DNA of 64,000 bases from Tunturibacter empetritectus. GTDB taxonomy: Bacteria > Acidobacteriota > Terriglobia > Terriglobales > Acidobacteriaceae. The stretch is taken from the NCBI RefSeq assembly GCF_040358985.1, contig NZ_CP132932.1, forward strand, positions 806,001 through 870,000, read 5' to 3'. This document shows positions 32,779-42,477 of this stretch, piece by piece (position 1 is the first letter of the stretch; each line of letters opens with the position of its first letter). The notes under the pieces are model-generated. The model ran no database searches, had not been told where the DNA came from, and worked only from the letters and a program-made list of their open reading frames with translations. A program made the translations under genes and the position numbers.

Positions 32779-35610
32779 ATGACACCTCTGTTTGCGTTCA
32801 AGAAAATCGCCGCAGCGACCCTTCTATGCGGCCTTGCATCTGTCTCCATGGCCGCAGCCGATCTCCCCGCCGCGAAGCCCCTCAAGCTCCCCGAGCTCAA
32901 GTACGAGAAGTACACCCTCCCCAACGGCCTCGTCATCCTCACCCACGAAGACCACCGCCTTCCGCTGGTCGCCATCGATCTCTGGTATCACGTCGGTCCC
33001 CTCAATGAGCGCGCCGGCCGCACCGGCTTCGCCCACCTCTTCGAGCACATGATGTTCGAAGGCTCCGAGCACGTCGGTGAAAAAGCTCACTTCAAATACC
33101 TCGAAGGCGCAGGCGCCACCGACATAAACGGCACCACCGACTTCGACCGCACCAACTACTTCGAAACTCTCCCCAGCAACCAGCTCGAGCTCGGCCTCTG
33201 GCTCGAAAGCGACCGCATGGGCTTCCTCCTCGAAGGCCTCGACCGCATCAAACTCACCAACCAGCGCGATGTCGTCCGCAACGAGCGCCGCCAGGGCGAA
33301 GGAACTCCCTACGCGCTCGCTGACGAGCAGGCCTATCACCTCCTCTTCCCGCACGAGCACCCCTACTACGCCTCCGTCATCGGCTCCCACGCCGACATCG
33401 AAGCTGCCCGCATCAACGACATCCGCGACTTCCACCAGCACTTCTACACCCCCAACAACGCCAGCATCGCCATCGCCGGCGACTTCGACCCCGCAAAACT
33501 GAAGGCTCTCCTCACCAAATACTTTGGTCCCATCCCGCAAGGCCCCGCGGTCGAACCCGTCACCGTCAAAACCCCGCCCATCACCGCACAAAAACGCGCC
33601 ACGGTCACCGACTCCGTCCAGCTCCCACGCCTCTCCGTAGCATGGCTCACCCCTCCCGTCTTCACCCCCGGCGACGCCGAAACCGACCTCCTCGTCCACA
33701 TCCTCGGCGGAGGCAAGGCCAGCCGTCTCTACCGCAAGCTCGTCTACGAGCAACAAGTCGCCCAAACCGTCACCTGCAATCTCAACGCCCTCAAGCTAGG
33801 CTCCATCGCCGACTGTGACATCACCGCCAAACCCGGCGTCTCGCTCGACACCCTCGAAGCCGCCGTCTGGAAAGAAGTAGCCAGCCTCCAATCCAAAGGC
33901 CCAACGCAAGCCGAACTTGACCGCGCCCGCACCGTCGACGTCACCGCCAAGATCACCGGCCTCCAGCGCCTCGGTGGCTTCGGCGGCGTAGCCGACACCC
34001 TCGACCGCTACAACCAGTTCCTCGACGACCCCGGCTATCTCCCCAAAGACATCGCCCGCTACCAGGCCGCAACCATCGCCTCCGTCAAGCAGGCCGCCAC
34101 GCAGTACCTCGGCAAAGATCAAAGCGTCGTCGTCAACTGCGTCCCCGGCAAGAAAATAGTCGACGACGTCCCCCGCAGCCCCGATAACACCGACGCCGAC
34201 GTCAAGCTCACCGCCCCCTACACCGCTCAATTTGAAGACCAACAGAACTGGCGCAAGACTGCACCCACACCCGGCCCCACCACCGCCTTCCACCTCCCCG
34301 TCCCAAAGACCTTCACCCTCGCTAACGGCCTTCAGGTTTACTTACTCGAAGATCACTCCCTCCCCGTCTACAGCGCCGCAGTCGTAACCCGCGCCGGCAG
34401 CGAATCCGACACGCCCGCCAAAGCTGGCCTCGCCGGCTTCACCGCCCGTCTCCTCACCGAAGGCACCACCCAGCGCTCCGCCACCACACTCGCCGACAAC
34501 GCCGAGCAGATCGGCACCACCCTCACCTCCGCCGCCGACGTCGACAGCGCCAACGCCAGCCTCAGCGCGCTCAGCAACAACACCGAAGCAGGCCTCGACC
34601 TCCTCTCCGACGTCATCGAGCACCCTGCCTTCGCCCCTGAAGAAGTCGAGCGCATCCGCAAGCAACGCCTCGTCGCCATCCTCCAGGAAGGCGATCAGCC
34701 CGTAGCATCCGTCCTGCGCGTAGGCTTCCGCACCCTCTACGGCGACCACCCCTACGGCATCCGCTCCATCGGCAATACTGACGGCATCAAATCCATCACC
34801 CACGACGACATCGCCACCTTCTGGGCAGCCCACTACGGCCCCAAAGACTCCGCGCTCGTCCTCGCCGGCGACGTCAACGAGTCCGAGGTCAAACACCTCG
34901 CCGACAAGTATTTCGCCCCTTGGTCCGCCTCCGCAGCCACAGCGACCACAGTCCCGCCGGCCCCAGCCCCGCCCGGCCTGAAGGTCGTCATCGTCGACAA
35001 GCCCGGCGCACCTCAAACCGCGCTCTACGCCATCGGCCTCGGCCTTCCCCGCACCACGCCAGATTATCCCGCCGTCATGATCATGAACAACGTCCTCGGC
35101 GGACTCTTCGCCAGTCGCATCAACATGAACCTGCGCGAAGAGCACGGCTACACCTACGGCGCCAGCTCAGGTTTCATGATGTACCGCACCGGAGGCCCCT
35201 TCTACAGCGGAGCCCAGGTCCGCACCGACGTCACCGCTCCCGCCGCCAAACAACTCATGCTCGAGCTCAACCGCATCCGCACCGAGCCACCCACCGAAGC
35301 CGAACTCAAACTCGCAAAGGACTCACTCCTCCACTCGCTCCCCGGCGACTTTGAAACCACCAAAGCCTCCGTCGGCGGCCTCCGTCAAATCTTCATCTAC
35401 AGTCTCCCAACCGACTACTTCGCCAAGCTACCCGCCCGCTTCGAAGCCGTCACCCCAGCCGAAGTCTCAAAAGCCGCCCAAACCGACGTCCATCCCGACC
35501 AACTCATCCTGATGGCCGTAGGCGACCGCGCAAAGATCGAACCCGGCCTCAAGGAACTGAACCTCGGTCCCATAGAATACCGAGACACAACCGGCAACCC
35601 AATCAAATAG
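32779..35610 (+). CDS. M16 family zinc peptidase with two M16 units
   Basis: A 943-residue exported protein. Signal peptide at about 1-26. The first M16 half has the inverted zinc motif HLFEH (86-90) and a downstream NERRQGEGTPYALADEQ with the third ligand region. The second half (from about residue 515, TLANGLQVYLLEDHSLPVYS) has lost the motif: GFTARLLTEGT stands where HxxEH would be, so it is likely structural and closes the chamber. It should cleave peptides in the periplasm. The ribosome site GGAGAAAAG lies right before the ATG. A terminator follows 30 bases after the stop. Confidence 0.92.
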   Translation: MTPLFAFKKIAAATLLCGLASVSMAAADLPAAKPLKLPELKYEKYTLPNGLVILTHEDHRLPLVAIDLWYHVGPLNERAGRTGFAHLFEHMMFEGSEHVGEKAHFKYLEGAGATDINGTTDFDRTNYFETLPSNQLELGLWLESDRMGFLLEGLDRIKLTNQRDVVRNERRQGEGTPYALADEQAYHLLFPHEHPYYASVIGSHADIEAARINDIRDFHQHFYTPNNASIAIAGDFDPAKLKALLTKYFGPIPQGPAVEPVTVKTPPITAQKRATVTDSVQLPRLSVAWLTPPVFTPGDAETDLLVHILGGGKASRLYRKLVYEQQVAQTVTCNLNALKLGSIADCDITAKPGVSLDTLEAAVWKEVASLQSKGPTQAELDRARTVDVTAKITGLQRLGGFGGVADTLDRYNQFLDDPGYLPKDIARYQAATIASVKQAATQYLGKDQSVVVNCVPGKKIVDDVPRSPDNTDADVKLTAPYTAQFEDQQNWRKTAPTPGPTTAFHLPVPKTFTLANGLQVYLLEDHSLPVYSAAVVTRAGSESDTPAKAGLAGFTARLLTEGTTQRSATTLADNAEQIGTTLTSAADVDSANASLSALSNNTEAGLDLLSDVIEHPAFAPEEVERIRKQRLVAILQEGDQPVASVLRVGFRTLYGDHPYGIRSIGNTDGIKSITHDDIATFWAAHYGPKDSALVLAGDVNESEVKHLADKYFAPWSASAATATTVPPAPAPPGLKVVIVDKPGAPQTALYAIGLGLPRTTPDYPAVMIMNNVLGGLFASRINMNLREEHGYTYGASSGFMMYRTGGPFYSGAQVRTDVTAPAAKQLMLELNRIRTEPPTEAELKLAKDSLLHSLPGDFETTKASVGGLRQIFIYSLPTDYFAKLPARFEAVTPAEVSKAAQTDVHPDQLILMAVGDRAKIEPGLKELNLGPIEYRDTTGNPIK

Positions 35611-35642
35611 CCACACGCAAAAATTGATCAGCACTCGCAACA

Positions 35643-35676
35643 AAAAGGCCGCAGAGCATTTACTCTGAGGCCTTTT
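35643..35676 (+). terminator. Terminator after the M16 peptidase gene
   Basis: AAAGGCC-G-CAGAG pairs with CTCTG-A-GGCCTTT (35643-35656 and 35663-35676) with one internal G/A mismatch; ends in TTTTC. The A-tract before it makes it usable in both directions. Confidence 0.75.
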
Positions 35677-36060
35677 CGTCTCCTCACACACCCTCGAAAC
35701 TCTCGTCATTCTGAGCGCAGCGAAGAACCCCAGCATTTGCTGTTGTATTTGCGTTTGCTGTTGTATTTGCGTTTTCCGCTGCATTTTTGCATTTGCTGTT
35801 GCACTCGCCGTTTGTTATCGCATTTGTATTTGCTGCTTTACTACGAACTCGTAAACACGTCATCTCGACCGAAGCTGCTCACAGTCTCATCGTGAGCAGC
35901 GCAGTGGAGGGACCCCGCATTCTGCTTTTTTAGTTTGCCTTTGCCTTTGCCAGTTGCTTTTGCATCTAGGTAGCCCAAGGCTTTAGCCTTGGGTCTCTCA
36001 ACCAGCAGCAGAAGAAGGGGCTTTAGCCCCTGGGGTATGCCTTCTCCTCCGAGCCACATC
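35677..36060. repeat. Repeat-rich spacer: 18-bp tandem repeat plus REP-like hairpins
   Basis: TTTGCTGTTGTATTTGCG is repeated exactly in tandem at 35736-35753 and 35754-35771, and degenerate TTTGC units continue to about 35840 and again at 35927-35962. It is preceded by a GTCATTCTGAGCGCAGCGAAGAA block. Three hairpins follow: GCTGCTCAC/GTGAGCAGC (35874-35900), CCCAAGGCT/AGCCTTGGG (35974-35993) and GGGGC/GCCCC (36017-36030). No coding frame is evident. Similar text appears between genes in acidobacterial genomes, from general knowledge. Confidence 0.75.
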
Positions 36061-36070
36061 TGCAAAGAAA

Positions 36071-36946
36071 CTAAGCCTTCCCCAACACCCTCGCCATCGC
36101 CTCGCCAATCTCCGCTGGAGACTTCACCACCGTAATCCCAGCCTCGGTCATAGCCTTCATCTTCTCCGCAGCCGTCCCCTCACCGCCAGAGATGATCGCC
36201 CCAGCATGTCCCATCCGCCGCCCAGGAGGAGCCGTCTGCCCCGCAATAAACCCAACCACCGGCTTCTTCACAAACTCCTTGATGTACTTCGCCGCAGCCT
36301 CCTCAGCCGAGCCGCCGATCTCCCCAATCATGATGATCGCCTCAGTCTCCGGATCCTCATTCAGCAGCTTAAGCGCATCGATATGCGTCGTCCCAATAAT
36401 CGGGTCGCCCCCAATCCCAATCGCCGTCGACTGTCCAATCCCGCGCGTCGTCAACTGGTACACCGCCTCATACGTCAGCGTCCCCGACTTCGAAACAATC
36501 CCCACCGAGCCTTCTTTATGAATCCGCCCCGGCATAATCCCGACCTTAGCCTTCCCTGGCGAGATCACCCCCGGACAGTTAGGCCCAATCAACCGCGTGC
36601 CTGTCCCCTTCACAAACTCCCACGTCTTCACCATGTCGAGAACAGGAATCCCCTCGGTAATACAAATCACAAGAGGCACCCCGGCAGCCGAAGCCTCCAG
36701 AATCCCATCCGCAGCAAACGGCGGCGGCACAAAGATCACCGAAACATTCGCCCCCGTCTCCTTCACCGCCTCTTCGACAGTGTTGAACACAGGCCAACTC
36801 TCATGCGTGGTTCCACCCTTACCCGGCGTCACTCCACCCACAACCTTCGTCCCATACTCCGCGCAGCCCTTAGCGTGAAAGGTTCCCTCACGCCCCGTAA
36901 TCCCCTGCACAATCAGCCGCGTATTCTTATCAACCAAAACCGCCAT
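36071..36946 (-). CDS. sucD: Succinyl-CoA synthetase alpha subunit
   Basis: With SucC it interconverts succinyl-CoA and succinate, making ATP or GTP in the TCA cycle. The CoA-binding N-terminus is [20 protein letters not shown]; the phospho-histidine is in [18 protein letters not shown] near residue 245. Also seen: [21 protein letters not shown] and [14 protein letters not shown]. Length 291 is normal. Its ATG overlaps the sucC stop by one base (TAATG), so translation is coupled. Confidence 0.97.
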   Translation of the reverse strand: MAVLVDKNTRLIVQGITGREGTFHAKGCAEYGTKVVGGVTPGKGGTTHESWPVFNTVEEAVKETGANVSVIFVPPPFAADGILEASAAGVPLVICITEGIPVLDMVKTWEFVKGTGTRLIGPNCPGVISPGKAKVGIMPGRIHKEGSVGIVSKSGTLTYEAVYQLTTRGIGQSTAIGIGGDPIIGTTHIDALKLLNEDPETEAIIMIGEIGGSAEEAAAKYIKEFVKKPVVGFIAGQTAPPGRRMGHAGAIISGGEGTAAEKMKAMTEAGITVVKSPAEIGEAMARVLGKA

Positions 36947-38124
36947 TACTTGCCACCTTTCGCAGCAGCCACAGCAAGATCCGCGGCTTCCTTCATCGTC
37001 TGGCCCACCTGAAAGTTCAATCCCGAATCCGCCAGAATCTTACGGCCCTCTTCCACGTTCGTGCCTTCCAACCGCAGAATAATCGGTATCTTCACGCCCA
37101 GCTTCTTCGCGGCATTTACGACACCCTGAGCCAGCACATCCACCCGCAAAATCCCACCAAAAATATTGATGAAAATCGCCTTCACATTTGGATCGCTCAA
37201 CAAAATCCCAAACGCATTCTCAATCTGCTCCTGATTCGCACCACCCCCAACATCCAGAAAGTTCGCCGCACTCCCACCCGCATACTGGATGATGTCCATC
37301 GTCGCCATCGCCAGCCCGGCGCCATTGACCATACAGGCAATCGTTCCATCCAGCTTGATGTAGTTCAGCGCAAACTTCGAAGCCTCCACCTCTAGAGGAT
37401 CCTCCTCCGCCAGGTCACGAAGCTCCTTCAGATCCTTATGCCGAAACATCGCATTATCATCAAAGTTGATCTTGCAATCCAGCGCCAGCAGCTTGTCATC
37501 CTTCGTCGTAATAAAAGGATTGATCTCCATCAGCGTCGAATCCGTCTCCACAAACGCCTTGTACAACCCCGTCATAAACTTCACAGCATCATTAATCTGC
37601 GTCGTCTTCAATCCCAGCTTGAACGCCAGCTTCCGCGCCTGATAAGGCGCAAACCCCACCGCCGGATCGATGTACTCCTTATAGATCAGCTCCGGAGTAG
37701 CGTGCGCCACCTCTTCAATCTCCATCCCACCCGACTGCGACGCCATAAACACCACCTTCGCCGAAGCCCGGTCCAGCACCAGCCCCAGATAAAGCTCCCG
37801 CTCAATCGCCGACCCCTCTTCAATCAGCAACCGCTGCACCTTCTGCCCCGCAGGCCCCGTCTGGTGCGTCACCAGCTGCATCCCCAGAATCGCCTTCGAC
37901 GCCGCATTCGCCTCTTCGAGCGTCCTCGCCAGCTTCACCCCGCCGCCCTTGCCGCGCCCACCCGCATGAATCTGCGCCTTCACCACCACAACCTTGTTCC
38001 CCGCGCCAAACAAGCTCTTCGCCGCAGTATCCGCCTGCTCCAGCGTGGTCGCCATCTCGCCGCCCGGAACCGGCACACTGTACTTCCGCAGAATCTCTTT
38101 CGCCTGATACTCGTGAATTTTCAT
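36946..38124 (-). CDS. sucC: Succinyl-CoA synthetase beta subunit
   Basis: ADP-forming beta subunit with an ATP-grasp domain. [22 protein letters not shown] is the standard N-terminus, so ATG 38124 is used although the frame runs up to 38190. Other blocks: [52 protein letters not shown] and [17 protein letters not shown]. Length 392. The promoter should lie in the 276-base spacer before the divergent radical-SAM gene. Confidence 0.97.
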   Translation of the reverse strand: MKIHEYQAKEILRKYSVPVPGGEMATTLEQADTAAKSLFGAGNKVVVVKAQIHAGGRGKGGGVKLARTLEEANAASKAILGMQLVTHQTGPAGQKVQRLLIEEGSAIERELYLGLVLDRASAKVVFMASQSGGMEIEEVAHATPELIYKEYIDPAVGFAPYQARKLAFKLGLKTTQINDAVKFMTGLYKAFVETDSTLMEINPFITTKDDKLLALDCKINFDDNAMFRHKDLKELRDLAEEDPLEVEASKFALNYIKLDGTIACMVNGAGLAMATMDIIQYAGGSAANFLDVGGGANQEQIENAFGILLSDPNVKAIFINIFGGILRVDVLAQGVVNAAKKLGVKIPIILRLEGTNVEEGRKILADSGLNFQVGQTMKEAADLAVAAAKGGK

Positions 38125-38400
38125 GGATGCCTTTGAAATTACGCTCGCGCGAGAAGTGTAGCGGAGTCCCGTAACCACCCGCAATCGCAAACTCGCACAA
38201 CCGTGCGTTTATCGCACCCTCTCTTCCGCGTAACCTTAAGCCTTTCTTCATCTTGCCTCTGTATGATGGACGACAGAAGACATTAGTCCGGCGGGAATCT
38301 TCCCGGCCAGCACTCACCGCCTGCCGCAGCTCCGCGTTGATTCGTTCCACTCTCAAACACTCTGTGAACCCACTGCACCTGCATCAGCAAAGTTGGATTC

Positions 38401-40014
38401 TTGAGTGTTCATCTCGTAAATCCCAGCGATAACTCCTTTGGGACCGCAGTCATCACGCCACGTTGGCTCTTCGTCCTCGCCGCCGCCACACCCTCCCTCG
38501 CAGGCGACCCCATCCTCATCGACGAATCCATCGAGCAGATCATCCCCGAATCCATCCAGTCCGGCGACATCGTCGGCATCAGCGTCCACACCGGCAACGC
38601 CCTCCGCGGCTACGAGGTCGGTCGTATCGCCCGCGAGCGCGGAGCCTGGGTCATCTATGGAGGCATCCACGCCACGCTCTTTCCCGAAGAAGCCTTCGAG
38701 CGCGGCCACGCCCACGCCGTAGTCAAAGGCGACGGCGACATCGCCTGGGGCAAAGCCGTAACCGACATCCTCTCCGGCAACCAGCCCGAAAAAATCTACG
38801 AAGGCGGCCGCATCGGTGGAACAGACTTCCTCGCCGCCCGCTGGGACCTCATGCCCCGCGACAAGTACATGTGGGCCTCCGTCCAGACCATTCGTGGCTG
38901 CCCCAAGCACTGCTCCTTCTGCAGCGTCTGGCGCACCGACGGCCAGCAGCCCCGCCAGCGCCCCCACCAGTCCGTCATCGACGAGATCGTCAACCTCCGC
39001 CAGATCGGCTTCCGCTTCATCGCCCTCGCCGACGACAACTTCTACCCCGTCACCCTCACTGACCTACGCCTCGCCCGCGAACAAAATAACGAAGCCAAAC
39101 TCGCCGAGCTCACCGCCATCCGCGCCGAACGCTTCCTCCTCATGGCAGAGCTCGCCAAGCTCCCCAAAGACATGGTCTTCTTCACCCAGATCACCATGGA
39201 AGCCGGCGAAGACGGCGAGTACCTCGACGCCATGCGCAAGGCCAACATCAAAGGCGCCCTCGTCGGCGTAGAAGCCGTCACCCCCGAAGGCCTCAAAGCC
39301 GTCTTCAAAGACTTCAACTACTCCGGCGAAGCGTTAGCCCGTCAGCTCCTGACCTTCAAAAAGCACGGCGTCCACGTCCTCGGCTCCTTCATCTTCGGCC
39401 TCCCCACCGACAAGCCCGCCACCTTCGACGCCACCGTCGAGATGGCCCTCAAAGCCGGCGTCACCTTCGCCCAGTTCGTCATGATGACGCCCTTCCCCGG
39501 CACCGTCGACTTCGGCCGCTGGGAAAAAGAGCAAGCCAAAGCACCCGAAGTCGTCGCAACCCCAACCGGCGACATCCCCATCACCCGCTACTGGCTCATC
39601 CCCACCGCCATTCGCCCCAAGATGTTCACCCCGCATCCCTCCATGAGTTCATCCGAGATCAGCCTGCGCACGCAAAAAGTCTGGGACCGTTTCTACGACT
39701 GGCCCTCCATCTGGCAGCGCAGCGCCTGCACCCCCACCCTCCGCGCACGCATCGCCTTCATGTTCCTCTCCAAGCTCTACCGCCAGATGTACGCCGGCAC
39801 CGGCATCTCCACCGACAGCGCCCGCCGCAAGAAGTCCAAGACCTGGGCTCGCTGGACCGCCAAGCAATGCCGCAAACTCTTCGCCGCCAAACCCATGCCT
39901 GAACTCCAATCCCCCGCATGGGAGCACGCCTTCTCCTCCGCCAACCTCCGCCGCCCAGCCTTCCTCGGTCCGCAGGAGAATCCGTCCCCCTTCACGGTAA
40001 TCACAAAGCTATAG
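38401..40014 (+). CDS. B12-binding-domain radical SAM protein
   Basis: A 537-residue protein with an N-terminal cobalamin-type Rossmann domain (GDIVGISVHTGNALRG, VIYGGIHATLFPEEAF, about 1-145) and a radical-SAM TIM barrel. The 4Fe-4S motif is RGCPKHCSFCSVW with C167, C171 and C174. Downstream blocks are FRFIALADDNFYP, LVGVEAVTPEGL and GVHVLGSFIFGLPTD. Such enzymes do methylations or other C-C chemistry on lipids and cofactors; BchE- and hopanoid-modifying relatives share this plan. A basic C-terminal tail (RRKKSKTWARWTAKQCRKL) may touch membrane. TTG at 38401 is the likely start and has no strong ribosome site. Confidence 0.85.
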   Translation: MSVHLVNPSDNSFGTAVITPRWLFVLAAATPSLAGDPILIDESIEQIIPESIQSGDIVGISVHTGNALRGYEVGRIARERGAWVIYGGIHATLFPEEAFERGHAHAVVKGDGDIAWGKAVTDILSGNQPEKIYEGGRIGGTDFLAARWDLMPRDKYMWASVQTIRGCPKHCSFCSVWRTDGQQPRQRPHQSVIDEIVNLRQIGFRFIALADDNFYPVTLTDLRLAREQNNEAKLAELTAIRAERFLLMAELAKLPKDMVFFTQITMEAGEDGEYLDAMRKANIKGALVGVEAVTPEGLKAVFKDFNYSGEALARQLLTFKKHGVHVLGSFIFGLPTDKPATFDATVEMALKAGVTFAQFVMMTPFPGTVDFGRWEKEQAKAPEVVATPTGDIPITRYWLIPTAIRPKMFTPHPSMSSSEISLRTQKVWDRFYDWPSIWQRSACTPTLRARIAFMFLSKLYRQMYAGTGISTDSARRKKSKTWARWTAKQCRKLFAAKPMPELQSPAWEHAFSSANLRRPAFLGPQENPSPFTVITKL

Positions 40015-40071
40015 CGCGTGAGCGGTTCAGCAAGCACGTAGATTGAATTGCCTTGCCAACCTCTTCCAAAG

Positions 40072-40635
40072 ATGCAACAGTGTTCGCCTATGGGAGCACA
40101 GCGAATCTTTCATCCTCCTCTGCCAACTCTCGCCTTCTTTGTGATGGCGCTTTTTCTCCACTGCCCACAATCTGGAGCACAGCAAAATCCCACTTCGTCG
40201 GTCTCTCCCGACAGGCTCGATAGGAACGCTTTTCGAACGTTGTTCCGACAATCGATGACATACGAGAAACTCGCCGATGAAGCTGAAGCTTCGCACGATC
40301 CTAAGCCATATTTCAGACGCCTTTTAGGGGCTCGATTCCAACTGAGCGACGATGACAGCGCAAATTTGAAAAGACTGTCTCTCGCCTATCAGGGAGAGAT
40401 CGATCCAATTCATACTCGGGTCGTCGAGATCATCACCCGGTTTCACGCTCGGTTCCCCACCGACGTTATTGGACCAGGAGAGGATCCGAATCCTCCAACT
40501 GAGCTCAAAACTTTGGAGCAACAAGAAGACGCCGTCACTCTTCGGTATCGCGATCTACTTCGCAATACCATGCAAGAAGAGGCTTTCAAAAAACTCCACG
40601 CAACGATATTGGAGAGTTTTGGAAAGCCGCTGTGA
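40072..40635 (+). CDS. Small exported protein, unknown
   Basis: Translation gives a hydrophobic leader (LPTLAFFVMALFLHCPQSGAQ) and a mature helical, charged domain (RTLFRQSMTYEKLADEAEASHD ... RYRDLLRNTMQEEAFKKLHATILESFG). Starts at TTG 40048, ATG 40072 and ATG 40090 are all possible; none has a good ribosome site. The stop overlaps the next start (GTGA), so this is the first gene of a pair. The A/T content is higher than in neighbouring housekeeping genes. No family recognised. Confidence 0.6.
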   Translation: MQQCSPMGAQRIFHPPLPTLAFFVMALFLHCPQSGAQQNPTSSVSPDRLDRNAFRTLFRQSMTYEKLADEAEASHDPKPYFRRLLGARFQLSDDDSANLKRLSLAYQGEIDPIHTRVVEIITRFHARFPTDVIGPGEDPNPPTELKTLEQQEDAVTLRYRDLLRNTMQEEAFKKLHATILESFGKPL

Positions 40636-41168
40636 AGGTGTTTCCATACGCCCCAAATACAGTGAGGAGATACGATACGAGGCGTCTTACTCGAATCATC
40701 TTTGCCGTCCTTCTCTGTATCTGCCTCGGTCGCAAAGGATCGGCTCAGGGAGTAACGGGAAGCGCCTTATTAGATATCGACCCAGTGAGTGGCATGGTGA
40801 TCGCGACATGCGAGACCGATCTGGATATCACCGTCCAGGCCTTCTATAAAGCAACGGTAGAGTGCACTCTAAAAGATGATGCGGGAAATGTCCTAGCTAC
40901 CGGACGATTCACCGACAAAAACGGGACCCAGGGCTATGCCCAGGGAGTGCTCTCCATTCCGGGCGTTCCTGGAACGACTTATACGGTCCATGCGGTTCAC
41001 TTCACGGATGTCGAGTTAGAACGCTCCGAAGACTTTTTCTCCGGACAATCGAATTGGTACGATCCATTCAACTTTCGCGATCTTGAAAAACTTCACGACT
41101 CATATCGCAACATGTACGAATGGTTTGGCCCTGGTACCGGGCAGCCGACACAAACAAACTCTCCCTGA
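40632..41168 (+). CDS. Small exported protein, unknown
   Basis: A 178-residue product with a basic N-terminus (APNTVRRYDTRRLTR) and a signal helix (IIFAVLLCICLGRKGSAQG, cut near residue 39). The mature domain is beta-rich: SGMVIATCETDLDITVQAFYKA, VECTLKDDAGNVLATGRF, and GTTYTVHAVHFTDVELERSEDFF. A single-domain Ig-like or transthyretin-like sandwich is plausible. GTG start overlaps the upstream stop. Unknown function; likely co-transcribed with its neighbour. Confidence 0.65.
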   Translation: MKVFPYAPNTVRRYDTRRLTRIIFAVLLCICLGRKGSAQGVTGSALLDIDPVSGMVIATCETDLDITVQAFYKATVECTLKDDAGNVLATGRFTDKNGTQGYAQGVLSIPGVPGTTYTVHAVHFTDVELERSEDFFSGQSNWYDPFNFRDLEKLHDSYRNMYEWFGPGTGQPTQTNSP

Positions 41169-41246
41169 TTCGTCACCCCTCACTTCAGACACAGTGGCCA
41201 GCAAAGTCTCGTATTTGGTTTGTTACCATGATCGCCGGGGCATGGG

Positions 41247-42410
41247 ATGAAACTTCGTTGCAGCTGCAGCAACAAAAGAGTTATTACGTGGAAACTGGGT
41301 GTCTTTACCGTCTTTTGTTGCGCGTCCGTTCTGCAGTGTACTGGCTTCGCGCAGCAACTTCTCAGCCCCGGACTCGTCACAGGACGCATCCTCTGCGCAG
41401 ACTCGGGAGCACCAGCGCGCTTTGTCCATGTCGTACTGAGTCCTCTTCCCAACACGCCAGAATCACCAACGCAGACTCGCCAGGAAAGCACCACCGACCG
41501 CGACGGCCGCATCCTCTTTTCCAATGTATCCGTAGGCACATACTTCATCGATGTCTCTCTCCCCGGCTACCTGCAGCCTCTCCATCTCGTCTCTCCCGAA
41601 GCACTGCAAAACAGCGATCCTCAGATACGCAAAGTGGTCCTCAATCGCATCCCGCATGTGACCCTTGAAAACGGCTCCTCGGCAACCATCGCTATCTCCA
41701 TCGAGCGAGGTGCAGCCCTCTCAGGCAGAGTCACCTATGACGACGGAGCCCCGATCGAAAACATTACCGTCATCGCAAAGCGGATCAAACATCTATCCAC
41801 CGGCCAGAACAACGGTCAAGGCTCAATCGACACTCCAACCTTTCAATCTGGTATCGCAACGGACGATCGCGGGAGATATCGTATAACTGGCCTCCCCGCA
41901 GGAACCTATATCGTCTCGGCGAAGATCGTTGCGAATCACCTGAAAACCGACATAGGCCCGGGAAATATTCTTACCCTCTCCACAACACAGCCGGGAGATG
42001 TCAATCTCGTCTTCTACGCTCCTTCCTCTACGCAAGAGAGCAAAGCCCAGAAGATCACTCTCGTTCAGGGCGACGAGAAGCAGGGCATCGACTTCACCGC
42101 CGACCTCACTGCTCTCCGCTCAATCAGCGGCATAATTCATCGCCGGGGAATCCCGATCAAGGGCGCTGGTCTCGAACTGAAAGATCAAAATGATCCTGAA
42201 AACCGCCACGGAACCGTCGCGGACGAGAAAGGCTTCTTCCGCTTCGATCTCCTACCGCAAGGCAACTACAACTTGATGGTTTACTCTCCGGTCGATAACT
42301 CGCTCCCGGAAGATCCGCAGGACCGCAAACCTTCGTTGTCGATGCCGATAGCTGTCCAAAACGGAGACGTCTCCGATCTGTCGATTGATCTCGCGAACTC
42401 ATCTCAATAA
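41247..42410 (+). CDS. Exported protein with repeated carboxypeptidase-regulatory (CnaB-like) domains
   Basis: A 387-residue protein. Signal segment at about 16-35 (LGVFTVFCCASVLQCTGFAQ). Three successive beta-sandwich units of the carboxypeptidase-regulatory type are visible: VTGRILCADSGAPARFVHVVLSP to VSVGTYFIDVSLPGYLQ (about 43-105), LSGRVTYDDGAPIENITVIA to GLPAGTYIVSAK (about 155-225), and ISGIIHRRGIPIKGAGLELK to LLPQGNYNLMVYSP (about 285-345). The G-x-Y turn closing each unit is clear. Such domains serve binding or structural roles on the cell surface; no catalytic motif. It stands 79 bases after the small exported pair. Confidence 0.8.
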   Translation: MKLRCSCSNKRVITWKLGVFTVFCCASVLQCTGFAQQLLSPGLVTGRILCADSGAPARFVHVVLSPLPNTPESPTQTRQESTTDRDGRILFSNVSVGTYFIDVSLPGYLQPLHLVSPEALQNSDPQIRKVVLNRIPHVTLENGSSATIAISIERGAALSGRVTYDDGAPIENITVIAKRIKHLSTGQNNGQGSIDTPTFQSGIATDDRGRYRITGLPAGTYIVSAKIVANHLKTDIGPGNILTLSTTQPGDVNLVFYAPSSTQESKAQKITLVQGDEKQGIDFTADLTALRSISGIIHRRGIPIKGAGLELKDQNDPENRHGTVADEKGFFRFDLLPQGNYNLMVYSPVDNSLPEDPQDRKPSLSMPIAVQNGDVSDLSIDLANSSQ

Positions 42411-42477
42411 ACCTCGCGCCGTACTTTCTATACACCTGCCGCATGTTACGGCGCACCCACCTGCTACGCTTTATTTA

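Noticed and set aside
34342..35145. Acidic minus-strand frame inside the M16 peptidase gene
   Set aside because: Composition shadow of the peptidase gene.
35677..36060. CRISPR-like array
   Set aside because: Units are adjacent and decaying, with no spacers of constant length and no cas genes.
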